From positions 310,001 to 374,000 of the forward strand of contig NZ_SUKF01000004.1 in the NCBI RefSeq assembly GCF_005047655.1: a stretch of DNA of 64,000 nucleotides, in the 5' to 3' direction. The DNA comes from Sinimarinibacterium arenosum (GTDB lineage: Bacteria > Pseudomonadota > Gammaproteobacteria > Nevskiales > Nevskiaceae). The notes under the pieces were generated by a model. That model did no database searches. It saw nothing but the letters and a program-made list of their open reading frames with translations, and had not been told where the DNA came from. A program made the position numbers and the translations under genes. Shown here in pieces: positions 11,201 to 20,596 of the stretch; the stretch's first letter is position 1, and each line of letters starts with the position of its first letter.

Positions 11201-12763
11201 AACGCCATCGCGGGCGAAAACATCAACATCGGCAACATCGACTCCACCGCCATCGCAGGCGGCATGCCCGTCGTTCTCCCCGGCAGCATCGCCACCAGCG
11301 GCGTTTCGCCCGCATCGAGTTCGAGCTGCTCTTCCGGGTGTGGTTACGCCAACGCCAGTGTCAGGATCGACGCCGGCGGCACGCTCGATATCGGTGATGT
11401 CCACACTTCCGGAGATGCCCTTTACACATCTACCGAAGTTTCGCTGTACGGCATCGACGGCATCGATGCGCTCGGTCAGGAAATCTCATCGGGCGACGAC
11501 GGGGTCTACCTCATCTCGGATAGCGGCCCGATTTCCGTCAGCTCGGCCCTGGCCGCGAACGGGCGGGTCCATGTGAGCGCCGACGGCGACGTCCGTCTCG
11601 ATACCCTGTTGGCCGGCAGTTCGGCTGACGTCTCGGCCAACGGCAGCGTGTACTTTGCCGGCGACTGGTCAACCGGAACCACCGGCCTGCGCGTCGACGC
11701 CACGGATTCCATTGTTGCGAACGGCAACGGCGGCCCTCAGTCGGTGACCGCATCTGGCGCGGGATTCTTCGCTGTCACCTCAATCGATCTCGGCAATACC
11801 ACTCTGAATGTCGGCGCCGGACCAATCCGCGAAGGCGAAGGTGTGTTCCAGGGCGACGCCGCCATGATGGCGGCACTGGCGGCTCACCCAAGCGGTTCGG
11901 CATTGATGCCGACCAGCACGACGCCCAACCTGGCACTGGTGGCACAGTCCGTGACCGTCGGCGACGTCGACATCACCGGCGATTTCATCTACATCCAGGC
12001 AAGTGACGTCAATCTCGACGGCAGCATTTCAGCGCCGCTGGACACGTTCGTGCATTTCAAGCCATTCAACGCTTCGGACGCGATCGGCATCGAGAACGCG
12101 CCGGATTCGAGTCATGTGCTGAACCTGAATCCGACCGATCACTTCGACAAGTTCCCTGGCACGACCTTCGCCATCGGCGGTTCGACGCAGACCGGAAGCA
12201 TCTATATCGGAAACAACGGTGTCGTCACGCTGGCACCAGGGCACAACCCCAACTTCGTGTTCATGACAACGCAGAACGCCGCAGATCCAACCAGCGGCTA
12301 CATCTACACCACCGACGCAAACCCACAGACGGCACCGGATTCGGTCAACATCGCCACCACCGGTCAGGTCGTCATCCTGGACGGCATTCTGGCCACACCG
12401 CCACCGACTGAGCGGCCAACTCCAACGCCGTCTCCAACACCGCGGCCCACCGCGACGCCGACACCCACGCCCAGCGCGTCACCGACGCCCACGCCGTCGA
12501 CGACACCGACACCGACGCCTTCAACGACGCCGACGCCGGTTCCGAGCGTGACGCCGACACCAGCACCGACCCCCACCCCGGTTCCGACGCCGACGCCAAG
12601 TGGAGCACCGACACCGACACCGCCGCTCCAGCCGCTGGAAAGCCAGTTCATGCCGCCGTTGCCGTTCGGCGACGACAACAAGCGCGGCGAAGATGACGGC
12701 AACGGGATTATTCTGGTGCAGACCAATTCGGCGATCGGCACCCAGTGCGAGGTGCAGCCATGA
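8231..12763 (+). CDS. Filamentous haemagglutinin-type exoprotein TpsA
   Basis: Secreted or surface beta-helix protein (1510 aa). A long signal peptide (residues 1 to about 42, ending MPGLVMA) precedes a TPS secretion domain. That domain has the hallmark segments [25 protein letters not shown] (near residue 124) and [11 protein letters not shown]. The middle is low-complexity, Gly/Ser/Thr-rich repeats with recurring ITTGNIST-like units, consistent with a right-handed beta-helix. Residues 1389-1468 are a Pro-Thr linker. The last 40-odd residues are acidic with a single Cys, and no cell-wall or outer-membrane anchor is recognisable. A GGAG lies about 12 bases upstream of the first of two adjacent ATGs. 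Stop overlaps the next start (ATGA). Confidence 0.92.
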   Translation: MMQRHSVAPRLTPGPLKPVVAALRQRLPWWLSTALMPGLVMANPIGGDVVGGAATIDQQGNTTRIDQTSNSAILNWQSFSIGSDEYVYFNQPSASAAILNRVIGGVPSEIFGSLVSNGRVFLVNPSGVLFGNGAQVDVGSLLATTLNIADGDFMSGRYVFVGDSIESVVNHGQVNAADGGFVVLAGDYVHNDGVIAAQLGQVALLAGSAMTMDLAGDGLIGYTVDQAALSERAGAANAGSLIADGGTVVMTADVAHELARGAVNNSGVVRARSIEEHDGMIVLSANGGDLTQSGLIDAGAHTLDTDGGVVRLLSTGNIDLTPTSTIDASGAGNGAGGSIRVIADGALNVAQGSSTRALAGNRALFNGGFVELSANRLRLQGDVSLGRGGLLLLDPVDLEIGNATDGCGFDVCVQNIEGMLNSGASVQIVATNSITVTDLTIGGDGGIDGNPSYGGGLLLGIGSTSSYGGFIRGSGVGSGSGAPSGIFFDNTANYIDIRGPLQLIGGSSDGDIVAGRLTAQSVLTEAAGSISTGDVTANSGSIRIEAGTSISTGNLTSRYYSSSGSPAAGAPVASPGFSSYGNDIAVIARGGDATLGAVDAVGAALLDATGTLSAVSVNGDNGVGINQLCLSSCSSSLSAPTRPTFIGTGSHGDVKIVGLISGGNYVRIFGSGDANSDGFAVNTGAISASGSVTVQSGNGSLMLGNVTTLPTYYGSGAARIDLTTATGSITAGNLTTQADAYYSSADGRVNVSASGDVQVDDISTQASYTGSIGGYYHIANASVSLASQTGSVTTGTISTLATSLSTSYGGSFTAPATQAGPLAYRFTSANGSVRIDSATGIEVGAISTHATATGNGSSSAAYADAWVRLNAAANGISAQLISTDAHATAVNGSASANAYTCLAVGSFCNSSSSYGGNLPLSGKLGVTGGDILFGDITTSAIAEGTSDSAYGDVTIDTASGNIGIASGGSGSVTTLAHAVGGYYPNAYASVNAIAGENINIGNIDSTAIAGGMPVVLPGSIATSGVSPASSSSCSSGCGYANASVRIDAGGTLDIGDVHTSGDALYTSTEVSLYGIDGIDALGQEISSGDDGVYLISDSGPISVSSALAANGRVHVSADGDVRLDTLLAGSSADVSANGSVYFAGDWSTGTTGLRVDATDSIVANGNGGPQSVTASGAGFFAVTSIDLGNTTLNVGAGPIREGEGVFQGDAAMMAALAAHPSGSALMPTSTTPNLALVAQSVTVGDVDITGDFIYIQASDVNLDGSISAPLDTFVHFKPFNASDAIGIENAPDSSHVLNLNPTDHFDKFPGTTFAIGGSTQTGSIYIGNNGVVTLAPGHNPNFVFMTTQNAADPTSGYIYTTDANPQTAPDSVNIATTGQVVILDGILATPPPTERPTPTPSPTPRPTATPTPTPSASPTPTPSTTPTPTPSTTPTPVPSVTPTPAPTPTPVPTPTPSGAPTPTPPLQPLESQFMPPLPFGDDNKRGEDDGNGIILVQTNSAIGTQCEVQP
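12395..12634 (+). repeat. Pro-Thr (TPTP) coding repeat in TpsA
   Basis: About 240 bp of degenerate 6-base repeats (acN ccN) encode [11 protein letters not shown]-like sequence, 80 residues long, between the beta-helix and the C-terminal tail. Such segments act as extended spacers and are frequent O-glycosylation targets in secreted proteins (general knowledge). The glycosyltransferase gene downstream makes modification worth considering. Slippage between units is possible because unit length keeps the frame. Confidence 0.9.
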
Positions 12764-13608
12764 GCGCAGCACGTTGGTTTGGCGACCTGGGCCGCAGCGC
12801 CCTTCTGATCGGGCTGCTGCTGACCAGCGGCGTTGCTACGGCAGCCACACAGGCAGGCGAAGTATTGCTTGTCACTGGCAGCGCTACCGCCACCTCACCG
12901 CAAGGAAGCGTGCGCGAGCTCGCCAAGGGTGATGCGCTGTACTCCGGCGAGATTCTCAATTCCGGCCCCAACAGCTATCTGAACGTCCGTTTCACCGACG
13001 GTGGATTTACCTTGCTGCGGCCGAACACGCGTTTCGTGATTGAGGATTACGCGTTCCAGGCCGATCCATCGGTCATTGAAGCAGCCCAGGCCGCGGCGCA
13101 CACTCAGCCGACGCCGACGCCTAAACCCGCTGTTACGCCGACACCGGCACCCAGACCCTCTGTGGCGATCGCACCGACACCGGCGCCGCAACAGTCGACG
13201 GTGGCGCGTTCGTTCTTCCGTCTGGTCAAGGGCGGATTTCGATCGATCACCGGCTTGGTCGGCAAGATCAATCGCGACGAATACAAGGTGGCAACGCCTG
13301 TCGCCACGATCGGCATTCGCGGCACCGACATCACCGTCATCGACTGTGATCTGGTCTGCGCCGAAGATCCGGTGATCCAGGAAGCGCTGCACAGCCTCCC
13401 GCCCGGGACCACGGCATTGGGCGCCACCATCCTGATCGTCAATTCGGGCGAGGCCTACATCACCAACGCACTGACCGGCGAAACCACCATCGCCAGCGCC
13501 GGCATGATTGTGCTGTCGCTGCCGAATGGCATTCAGATCGTTTTGGGCGAAATGCCCGGCTTCCTGCTGATCGACCCGCCGCCGCCACCGGACCAGTGCC
13601 TCAGCTAG
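12760..13608 (+). CDS. FecR-domain secreted/periplasmic protein
   Basis: 282 aa, with a signal peptide (residues 1 to about 29, ending VATAA). A FecR domain covers about residues 32-100 ([19 protein letters not shown] ... [18 protein letters not shown]). Then comes a TPTPKP/PTPAP linker (about 117-146), and a second FecR-like part with the ATIGIRGTD motif. Ends with a [10 protein letters not shown] tail containing Cys. Its ATG overlaps the tpsA stop (ATGA), so the two are translationally coupled. FecR-domain proteins beside TPS or adhesin genes occur elsewhere; here there is no sigma factor or TonB receptor, so classical iron-citrate signalling is unlikely. Confidence 0.85.
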   Translation: MSAARWFGDLGRSALLIGLLLTSGVATAATQAGEVLLVTGSATATSPQGSVRELAKGDALYSGEILNSGPNSYLNVRFTDGGFTLLRPNTRFVIEDYAFQADPSVIEAAQAAAHTQPTPTPKPAVTPTPAPRPSVAIAPTPAPQQSTVARSFFRLVKGGFRSITGLVGKINRDEYKVATPVATIGIRGTDITVIDCDLVCAEDPVIQEALHSLPPGTTALGATILIVNSGEAYITNALTGETTIASAGMIVLSLPNGIQIVLGEMPGFLLIDPPPPPDQCLS

Positions 13609-13690
13609 TTCACGAAGTCCAGCAGGATTTGATCGACTTCCCGACTCGCGCAGCAGAGCAGCGGGTCGCTCTGCCATCGGTCCCACCTGC

Positions 13691-14446
13691 ATGAACGACA
13701 CGCTGCAACTGATTTCTCCGCCCGGCTACGGTCCGGTGGTGCCATTCGACAAGCACAGTCACGGTCGCCTGGGCCTGCTGCCGGAACGGCGTTACGCCTG
13801 GTGCTCAAGGCTCAACAGTGTCTTCATCAACGCGATCGAATTTGCACGTATCGCGACCGAGTATCCGATTGCCTTCGTTCACGAACAGAGCAGCCGAGAA
13901 TTCATTCCGGTCGCCATTCTCGGCCTGCGTGATCGCGAAAATCTGTTCGTTGACGCCAGCGGTGGTTGGCGCTGGCCGGCATATGTACCGGCCTACTGCC
14001 GGCGCCACCCGTTTTGCGTGGCACAGGTCGCTGACGGCGCTGAACCCAAGCCGCGCAAGCTGATCTGCGTGCAGGCCGATCAGCTCAGTCCTGACGGCGC
14101 GGCACTGTTCGACAGTGACGCACAACCCTCCCCGGCATGGAACGCGATCCTGCGTCTGATCGAATCGATGGAATCGGCACGCCAGGCAACCCGTGTCCTG
14201 TGCAAGCGACTCGAATCACTCGACCTGCTGGTCCCGTTCGATGCGGTCGCCTCCGCTCCGGGGCGAACAACGCTGCATCTGCAAGGCATGTATCGTGTCG
14301 ATGAACAGAAACTGGCGACCTTGCCGATGCGCAATCTGAAGACCCTGCTCAACAAAGGCGAACTGCGTGCGGTGTACGCGCACCTGATCTCGCTGGAAAA
14401 CTTCGCCCGCCTGCTCGACCTCGAAGGAAAGCGCAATGGGCGTTGA
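13691..14446 (+). CDS. SapC family protein
   Basis: 251 aa, cytoplasmic by appearance (no signal peptide). Matches the SapC family by FVHEQSSREFIPVAILGLRDRENLFVDASG and the WPAYVPAYCRRHPF block. The family is named from Campylobacter fetus, where sapC lies with S-layer protein genes; its biochemical role is not established. The gene lies 82 bp after the fecR-like gene and overlaps the next start by 11 bases, so it belongs to the same transcriptional run as the exoprotein genes. The C-terminal 60 residues resemble the domain that often closes these proteins (MRNLKTLLNKGELRAVYAHL). Confidence 0.85.
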   Translation: MNDTLQLISPPGYGPVVPFDKHSHGRLGLLPERRYAWCSRLNSVFINAIEFARIATEYPIAFVHEQSSREFIPVAILGLRDRENLFVDASGGWRWPAYVPAYCRRHPFCVAQVADGAEPKPRKLICVQADQLSPDGAALFDSDAQPSPAWNAILRLIESMESARQATRVLCKRLESLDLLVPFDAVASAPGRTTLHLQGMYRVDEQKLATLPMRNLKTLLNKGELRAVYAHLISLENFARLLDLEGKRNGR

Positions 14447-15524
14447 GATCAAGCTGACCGATCGCGAGCTGCCGGTATCCCCGGTGTTCATCGACTACCT
14501 CGCACACCTCATCGACGGCCGTCCGTTCCAGGATCACGAGTGGCACGACCAGCTGTCCGAGCAGCTCAACTTCGCCCAGCGCAACATCACCGAGCGCGCG
14601 CCGAAGGACGCCGAGCGCGTCATCAACGACCCGCGCGGACGCGCGGCGATCGGTCACGCCTATCAATGGCTGTTGCACCTGTTCGGGGGCAATCTGGCTG
14701 CGCTGCGTGAAATCCAGTTGCGTTACCACTTCGTCAATGTCATTGGAATTCCCCGCTGCGGCGGTTCCTACCTGACCAAGGAACTCTACCGAGCGCTCGG
14801 CTACGATCCGACACACGTGCCCAATGCCCTGGCCCACGACGGCTTCCCCGAAGCGGGTCCGTTCGAACTCAGTCAGGGCCGCAACAGCTGGATTCTGAGC
14901 CTGCAAACCATGGCCGAATATCTGACCATGGTCGAGATGTTCTTCCAGAATGCCGCGCGTCACTCGGGCAAGGTCGTCGTACCCAAAAAACTGACCAAGG
15001 GCATCTATGCCGGGGGCTTTTTTCATCGCGTACTGGGCGAAGCGGTGGACATGATCCTCACGGTGCGCCATCCGGTCACTGCCTGCGTCTCCACCTATGA
15101 GAAATCCGGTGGACTGCCTGCCAACGAACGCTTTGCGGTGCGCTCCAATATCGAAGAATGGTGCCGACGCGATCTCGCGCATACTGGCACCACAGCGCAG
15201 CAATTCGCGGAGATGGACTACTTCGACGCCTACCTGCGCTACTGGGAGCAGTACCACATCAATATCGCCACGACGGGTCTTTCGGCGAGCCGGGATCTAC
15301 GCATCATCGCGTACGGTCGACAGCGCATGGAGGATCTCGCAGCGAGCTTCCATCGCCGCTATGACAGCAGCACGGCGCCAACCGAGTTCAAGGCTTCGGA
15401 TGAACCGGGCCGCCGTCATCCACAGTGGGTGGAACGCGCTCAGCCGGTCATCCATCGCGTCGCCGACCTGTGGCAGCGCGTCGGCCTGGAGTTTCCCGTA
15501 GACCAGGTGATGGAGCTGCAGTGA
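14436..15524 (+). CDS. Sulfotransferase-like P-loop protein
   Basis: 362 aa, soluble. A PAPS-binding-type P-loop GIPRCGGSYLTKELYRALG starts near residue 105 (the Cys replaces the commoner Ser of PRSGT). A 3'-phosphate-binding-like motif ILTVRHPVTACVSTYEKSG lies near residues 207-225. Together these point to the sulfotransferase fold. The first 100 residues are not recognised. AAGGAA precedes its ATG, which lies inside the end of sapC. Position suggests modification of the exoprotein or of a surface glycan; this is inference. A tyrosyl-protein versus carbohydrate acceptor cannot be told from the sequence. Confidence 0.72.
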   Translation: MGVEIKLTDRELPVSPVFIDYLAHLIDGRPFQDHEWHDQLSEQLNFAQRNITERAPKDAERVINDPRGRAAIGHAYQWLLHLFGGNLAALREIQLRYHFVNVIGIPRCGGSYLTKELYRALGYDPTHVPNALAHDGFPEAGPFELSQGRNSWILSLQTMAEYLTMVEMFFQNAARHSGKVVVPKKLTKGIYAGGFFHRVLGEAVDMILTVRHPVTACVSTYEKSGGLPANERFAVRSNIEEWCRRDLAHTGTTAQQFAEMDYFDAYLRYWEQYHINIATTGLSASRDLRIIAYGRQRMEDLAASFHRRYDSSTAPTEFKASDEPGRRHPQWVERAQPVIHRVADLWQRVGLEFPVDQVMELQ

Positions 15525-15557
15525 GCCGCAAGCCGCAATACTGAGCGGAAACCTGCC

Positions 15558-16751
15558 ATGGCACGCCTCGGCTTCGTCTGGGAACTTGGACAGAACGGCG
15601 GCTACGCCGCCCTCATCGGCCAGCTTGCCCGCATGGCACGGGCGCAAGGCCACGAATGTCTGTTTCTGGTCTGCGATCCAGCGGTCGCCAGTGCCCATCT
15701 GCCGCCTGAACTTGGGACGATGATTCAGGCCCCATTGCCGCGTCCCTCACCCAGCCCTGCGGTCCGCGTCCAGGTCAGCTACGCCTCACTGCTGCATAAC
15801 TGTGGCTTTGCCAACGCAGACGCGCTCGCCGCACGGCTGCGCAGCTGGCGTGAGCTGTTCCGCGCACTCGGCATCGAGCGCGTCGCCGCCCGCCACAGCC
15901 CGACCGCGATCCTCGCCGCACGCAGTCTGGGCCTACCGCTGATGCACTACGGCAACCGTTTTTCGATACCGCCGTCGACATCGCCCTGGCCCAGCTTCCG
16001 TACCGACGTGAAGACGACCACAGACATCCTGCGCAGCAACGAAGCGCATCTGCTGGCGACAATGAACTCGGCCCTCGGGGCAATCGGCGCAAGCCCGCTG
16101 GGTCGCCCGGCCGCGATGTACGACATTCCAACCACGCTGTTGCTGGGCTATCCGCAAACCGACCATTACGCCGGCAGCCCGCGCACCTCGCCGCACGTCG
16201 GCCTGCCCGACCTCAGTTTCGGCGAGACACCGCAGTGGACCGTACCCGGCAACGGCCCGCGATTATTCGTCAACCTGCTGCCCGGCCCGACCGTCGCGCC
16301 GTGGCTGAAAGTCCTGGGCCAACTCCCCGCGCGCATCATGCTGCGCGTCGGTGGCCATACCCTGGGAACAACCGCGTTGCCCGCCCATATACAGCTCGTC
16401 ACTGGTGCGGTGAACTATCGCGAAGTCATCGCCAGCAGCGATGTCGTGCTCGGTTACGGCTCGCACAACCTCATCTGCGAAGCTGTCCTGGCCGGCAAAC
16501 CCATTGCTACGATGGCACACAACCCGGATCAGCAGCTGATCGCCCAAAGGATGGCGGCGCAAGGATTGGGCCCCTCGCTACCACCGCAACCAGACGATGC
16601 GTCTGCGGGATTGCTGCAACGCTGGCTGCGGTCCGATCAAGCGGCACGAACCGCTCAGGCCATCGCGATTGACTGTTCAGACCCGCCACGGGAACAGGCG
16701 ATTCCAACGCTGTTCAATGCGCTGATGCAAGCCGAGCCCTGCTTGCTCTGA
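15558..16751 (+). CDS. Glycosyltransferase (GT-B, MGT/MurG-like)
   Basis: 397 aa, cytoplasmic. The N-terminus ARLGFVWELGQNGGYAALIGQLARMARAQGHECLFL has the glycine-rich acceptor-side layout of UGT-like enzymes. Around residue 299 the donor-side motif GYGSHNLICEAVLAGKPIAT followed by NPDQQLIAQRM matches the C-terminal domain of MurG/UDP-glycosyltransferases. Lies 33 bp after the sulfotransferase-like gene and is the last gene of the rightward run. Sugar donor and acceptor are unknown; the exoprotein linker, a lipid, or a capsule unit are all possible. Confidence 0.75.
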   Translation: MARLGFVWELGQNGGYAALIGQLARMARAQGHECLFLVCDPAVASAHLPPELGTMIQAPLPRPSPSPAVRVQVSYASLLHNCGFANADALAARLRSWRELFRALGIERVAARHSPTAILAARSLGLPLMHYGNRFSIPPSTSPWPSFRTDVKTTTDILRSNEAHLLATMNSALGAIGASPLGRPAAMYDIPTTLLLGYPQTDHYAGSPRTSPHVGLPDLSFGETPQWTVPGNGPRLFVNLLPGPTVAPWLKVLGQLPARIMLRVGGHTLGTTALPAHIQLVTGAVNYREVIASSDVVLGYGSHNLICEAVLAGKPIATMAHNPDQQLIAQRMAAQGLGPSLPPQPDDASAGLLQRWLRSDQAARTAQAIAIDCSDPPREQAIPTLFNALMQAEPCLL

Positions 16752-16814
16752 GCGCACGACGCCACGCTCAACAGGCGGCACAGCCAGTGCCGACCCATCG
16801 ACGTTATCGAAGCA

Positions 16815-17981
16815 TTAGAGACCGCAGGCCCTTCGCACCAGCAGCTGACGCAGCGGCGCGATCGCGTTGACGGCGAGCAATCCGCGCTGACGCAGCCAGT
16901 CCCAGCCTGGCAGCTGCACGCGGTAGGCCCGATACAGGCCGTCGGTGACCGCGATCATCTCGTTGACCTCGGCGCGGCGCGCGCGCTGATAGCGTGCAAG
17001 CACGCGCAGGCTGCCGATGTCGCGCCGGACGGCGCGCGCGGCGGTGATGACGTCGACCAGTTCTGCGGCGTCACCGAGGCCGAGATTCAGCCCCTGCCCA
17101 GCCAGCGGATGCACCACGTGCGCCGCATCGCCGGCCAGCGCAAAGCGCGGCTTCACGTATTCCAGCGCGTTCTGCAGCTGCAGCGGGAAGCTGACGCGCT
17201 CGGTGCATTCGAGGATCGGCCCCAGTGCATGCTGGATCGCCTCGTCCAGGCTCAGGCGGAACGTCCAGTCGTCCATCGCCAGCAGCTGCTCCGCCTCGAT
17301 ACTCGACCACACGATCGAACTGCGTCCGTCCGCAAGCGGCAGAAACGCCAGCGGTCCGGTCGGCAGGAAGCGCTGATACGCCGTATGGCGATGCGGCTCG
17401 CCGGTCCGCACATGGCAGACCACCGCCGTATGCGCATAGCGCTGCCCGCTGACCTCGATACCCTGCTGCGTGCGCAGCGGCGAGCGTGCGCTGTCGGCGG
17501 CGATCACCAGCCTGGCGGCGACCTCGCGTCCGTCGCCCAGCCGCAGGCGCGCGCCGTCGGCGTCGACCTGCAGTGACTCGACCGCGCAGTCGTGATGAAC
17601 GTTCTCCGGCGGCAGCGCACGCCACAGCTGTCGCTGGATCACCCGTCCTTCGACGATATGCCCCAGCGCCGCGGCGCGCGCTTCGGCGGCGTCGAATTTC
17701 AGCGCGTCACCGGGCTCGGTTTCCCAGACGCGCATCTGCGCATAGGCGCAGGCGCGCTCGGCGACGATCGCGTCCCACACCCCGATCGACTGCAGATAGC
17801 GCTGGCTTGCGATCGACAGCGCGTAAACGCGCAGGTCGTAGTCGTTGGCGTCGGTCGCCGGCATCGGCGGATCGCGATCGAACAGCTGCACGTCGACCCC
17901 CTGGCGCAGCAGACCCAGCGCGATCGCGGCACCGACAATGCCGCCCCCGACGATCGCCACATCACAGCGCTGCATGCTCAT
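16815..17981 (-). CDS. ubiI: UbiH/UbiF/VisC-family FAD monooxygenase, probably UbiI
   Basis: 388 aa flavoprotein hydroxylase of ubiquinone synthesis. The N-terminal dinucleotide-binding VAIVGGGIVGAAIALGLL, the middle DSARSPLR and the C-terminal GDAAHVVHPLAGQGLNLGLGDAAEL (FAD contact) are all present. Its ATG overlaps the ubiH stop (ATGA), and the order ygfB-pepP-ubiH-ubiI matches E. coli, favouring UbiI (C5 hydroxylase). UbiF-type activity (C6) cannot be excluded by sequence alone. Confidence 0.85.
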   Translation of the reverse strand: MSMQRCDVAIVGGGIVGAAIALGLLRQGVDVQLFDRDPPMPATDANDYDLRVYALSIASQRYLQSIGVWDAIVAERACAYAQMRVWETEPGDALKFDAAEARAAALGHIVEGRVIQRQLWRALPPENVHHDCAVESLQVDADGARLRLGDGREVAARLVIAADSARSPLRTQQGIEVSGQRYAHTAVVCHVRTGEPHRHTAYQRFLPTGPLAFLPLADGRSSIVWSSIEAEQLLAMDDWTFRLSLDEAIQHALGPILECTERVSFPLQLQNALEYVKPRFALAGDAAHVVHPLAGQGLNLGLGDAAELVDVITAARAVRRDIGSLRVLARYQRARRAEVNEMIAVTDGLYRAYRVQLPGWDWLRQRGLLAVNAIAPLRQLLVRRACGL

Positions 17982-19183
17982 GCCGGCGTCCGGGCGGCCT
18001 GCGGCGCGCGGCCGCCGAAGCCGAGGTTCTGCCACAGCACCGCCTCGCGCACGCCGGGCGCCAGATCCAGCGCCAGCAGTCCGAGATGACGCAGACCGCG
18101 CAGGCCGGGAATCCGGTTCGAGAACAGGCGCACCAGCTGGTCAGTGAAATCGGCGACGCGCGCACGGTCGCGCTGACGCCGTTGCGCGTATTCGGCCAGC
18201 ACTGCGTCGGCGCCGGGATCGCTGTCCACGAAGGCCGGATCGTTCAACAGCTCGGCCACGGTGGCGACATCGCGCAGACCCAGATTGAACCCCTGCGCCG
18301 CCACCGGATGCAGCGACTGCGCGGCGTTGCCGGCGAACAGCACGCGCGGTGCGGTCAGCCGTTCACTCATGACCCGCATCAGCGGCCAGGCCTGGCGCGC
18401 GCCGAGGCCGCTGAAGCGCCCAAGGCGTTCACCGAAAGCCGCCTGCGCCGCGGCAATGAAGTCGTCGTCGCTACAGTCGATGCGCTCACGCAACTGCTCG
18501 CGCGGGGTCGTCCATACCAGCGAGCAGATGCGATCGCCGCCCTGTGGCCACTTCGGTAGCAGGGCAATGGGACCGCCGGGCGTGAAGCGCTCGTACGCGC
18601 AGCCGGCGTGCGTGCGCGTGGTCTGCACGGCCGTGACAATCGCCGACTGCCCGTAGTCGCGGCGTTCGGCGTCGATGCCCAGCAGTTCGCGCACCGGGGA
18701 GTTCATGCCGTCGGCAGCAACCACCAGCCGTGCGCGCACGATGCGTCCATCGTCCAGCGCCAGCTCGACGGCGTCGTCACTGCGCACCAGCGACTGCAAC
18801 CGCGCCGGACACAGCAGCGTGGTCGTGCCCAGCGCCAGCATGCGCTGCCACAACGCGCTGCCGAGTGCGCGGATCGGCACGTTGTAGCCCAGCGCGTCCA
18901 GCCCCGCCTCGGCCGCGGCAAAGCGCGCGACGCCGAAGCGGCCCTGCTCGGAGATATGCGTCGAGGTGATCGGCGCCGCCTCTGCACGCAGATCGGCCCA
19001 CACGCCCAGGGATTCGAGGATGCAGACACTGGCGTGATTCACCGCGATGCAGCGCTCGTCCCAGCGCGCTTCGCCCACCGGCGGCGGCGCGGCCTCGATC
19101 AGGGCGACCCGCTGACGCCCGGACAGTCCGACCGCGAGACTGGCGCCCACCAGGCCGCCCCCCACGATGGCGACGTCAAACAT
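17978..19183 (-). CDS. ubiH: 2-octaprenyl-6-methoxyphenol hydroxylase (UbiH)
   Basis: 401 aa FAD-dependent monooxygenase (C1 hydroxylation). FAD motif MFDVAIVGGGLVGASLAVGL at the N-terminus, ADGMNSPVRELLGI in the middle, and GNAAQSLHPVAAQGFNLGLRD near residue 285; the GNAAQ variant is typical of UbiH rather than UbiI/UbiF. Start set at the ATG giving MFDVAIV; a GTG at 19231 would overlap pepP and add 16 unlike residues. Coupled to ubiI by ATGA. Confidence 0.9.
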   Translation of the reverse strand: MFDVAIVGGGLVGASLAVGLSGRQRVALIEAAPPPVGEARWDERCIAVNHASVCILESLGVWADLRAEAAPITSTHISEQGRFGVARFAAAEAGLDALGYNVPIRALGSALWQRMLALGTTTLLCPARLQSLVRSDDAVELALDDGRIVRARLVVAADGMNSPVRELLGIDAERRDYGQSAIVTAVQTTRTHAGCAYERFTPGGPIALLPKWPQGGDRICSLVWTTPREQLRERIDCSDDDFIAAAQAAFGERLGRFSGLGARQAWPLMRVMSERLTAPRVLFAGNAAQSLHPVAAQGFNLGLRDVATVAELLNDPAFVDSDPGADAVLAEYAQRRQRDRARVADFTDQLVRLFSNRIPGLRGLRHLGLLALDLAPGVREAVLWQNLGFGGRAPQAARTPA

Positions 19184-19220
19184 TTCGGAAGACGGTGTAT
19201 CCACGAAGCGACGGTACCGT

Positions 19221-20546
19221 TCAGACCGCACCGCGCATCAGGGCCTCGATCTCGCGACGCTCCTTGGGCACGCCAGCAGTCAGGACCTGCGGTCCGTTCG
19301 CGGTCACCACCACGTCATCCTCGATGCGGATGCCGATGCCCCAGTATTTTTCCGGTACGCCGGGCGTGCCGGGCGCGATGTACAACCCCGGTTCGACCGT
19401 CATCACCATGCCAGCCTCGAACGGACGCGGCTTTCCCTCGATCTTGTAACGGCCGACATCGTGGACATCCATGCCCAGCCAGTGGCCGGTGCCGTGCATG
19501 TAGAACTGGCGCTGCTTGCCCTGCGCGATCAGGTCCTTGGGCTTGCCCTTGAGCAGCTTCAGATCGACCAGGCCCTCGGTGAGGATGCGCGTGGCGACTT
19601 CGTGCGGGCGGCCGCTGGAGGCACCGACCTTGAGTTCCTTGATCGCACGCTTGTTGGCTTCGAGCACGATCTCATACACCGCCTGCTGCGCCGCGCTGAA
19701 CTTGCCGTTGACCGGAAACGTGCGGGTGATGTCGGCGGTATAGCCGTCCAGCTCGCCGCCGGCGTCGATCAGCAGCAGATCGCCATCCTTCAGCGGTGCA
19801 TCGTTTTCGATGTAGTGCAGGATGCAGGCGTTCTCGCCGCCGCCGACGATGGAGCCGTAGCCGCACTGCATGTTGTGCCGCCCGAAATGCGCTTCGATCT
19901 CGGCGGCGACCTGCCATTCATTCACACCCGGTGCGGCCTTGCGCATCGCCAGGCAATGCGCCTCGGCACTGATCTCGCAGGCGCGCTGCAGGATCTTGAG
20001 CTCGGAGGCCGACTTGATCAGGCGCATCTCGTGCAGGGTCGTCTCCAGCGCGATGAAGTCGACCGGCGCCGCGGCGCCGCGGCGCGAGACTTCGCGAATC
20101 TGTCGCACGCTGCCGGTCAGCACCTCATCCCAGTGCGCGTGCTCGCCCAGCGTGTAGTGCAGATGATCACGCCCGCTGAGCAGCTCCGGCAGCCGGTCCT
20201 CGAATTCCGCCAGTTCGAAGGCCTGGTCGGCGCCATAGTCGCGCATCGCACCATCCGGGCCGGCACGGCGACCGTCCCAGATTTCACGCTCCGCATCGCG
20301 CGGCCGCACGAACAGCACGAACGCGCCCTGCTTGCGGCCCGGCACCAGGACCGCAATCGCGTCCGGTTCGGGAAAGCCGGTCAGATACTGGAAATCGCTG
20401 TCCTGCCGGAATTTGTAATGCGTGTCGCGCGCGCGGATCACTTCGCTGGCGCCGGGGATGACCGCCACCCCGCGCTTGCCGATGCGCTGCATCATCTGTG
20501 CACGACGGGACGCGTGTTCCTTGAGCTGCCGCGGAGTCGGTTTCAT
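19221..20546 (-). CDS. pepP: Xaa-Pro aminopeptidase
   Basis: Cytoplasmic dimetal aminopeptidase of 441 aa cleaving N-terminal residues before proline. The creatinase-type N domain starts MKPTPRQLKEHASRR. The metal ligands are visible in LLIDAGGELDGYTADITRTFP (two Asp), YMHGTGHWLGMDVHDVG (His), TVEPGLYI (Glu) and GIRIEDDVVV (Glu). Located 50 bp after ygfB and 37 bp before ubiH, as in E. coli. Confidence 0.97.
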   Translation of the reverse strand: MKPTPRQLKEHASRRAQMMQRIGKRGVAVIPGASEVIRARDTHYKFRQDSDFQYLTGFPEPDAIAVLVPGRKQGAFVLFVRPRDAEREIWDGRRAGPDGAMRDYGADQAFELAEFEDRLPELLSGRDHLHYTLGEHAHWDEVLTGSVRQIREVSRRGAAAPVDFIALETTLHEMRLIKSASELKILQRACEISAEAHCLAMRKAAPGVNEWQVAAEIEAHFGRHNMQCGYGSIVGGGENACILHYIENDAPLKDGDLLLIDAGGELDGYTADITRTFPVNGKFSAAQQAVYEIVLEANKRAIKELKVGASSGRPHEVATRILTEGLVDLKLLKGKPKDLIAQGKQRQFYMHGTGHWLGMDVHDVGRYKIEGKPRPFEAGMVMTVEPGLYIAPGTPGVPEKYWGIGIRIEDDVVVTANGPQVLTAGVPKERREIEALMRGAV

Positions 20547-20596
20547 GTGGGGTCTTCCCGTGGGCGTGCCGAAAATGATCGTGGATTGGGATTCGT

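Noticed and set aside
12395-12634. Tandem short repeats that could be mistaken for a CRISPR or minisatellite
   Set aside because: Repeats are 6-base codon pairs for Thr-Pro within tpsA, no spacers and no cas genes; interpreted as a protein linker.
12760-13608. FecR/sigma-factor iron-sensing system
   Set aside because: No ECF sigma factor or TonB-dependent receptor is nearby, and the protein has an N-terminal signal peptide and Pro linker rather than the inner-membrane anti-sigma layout.
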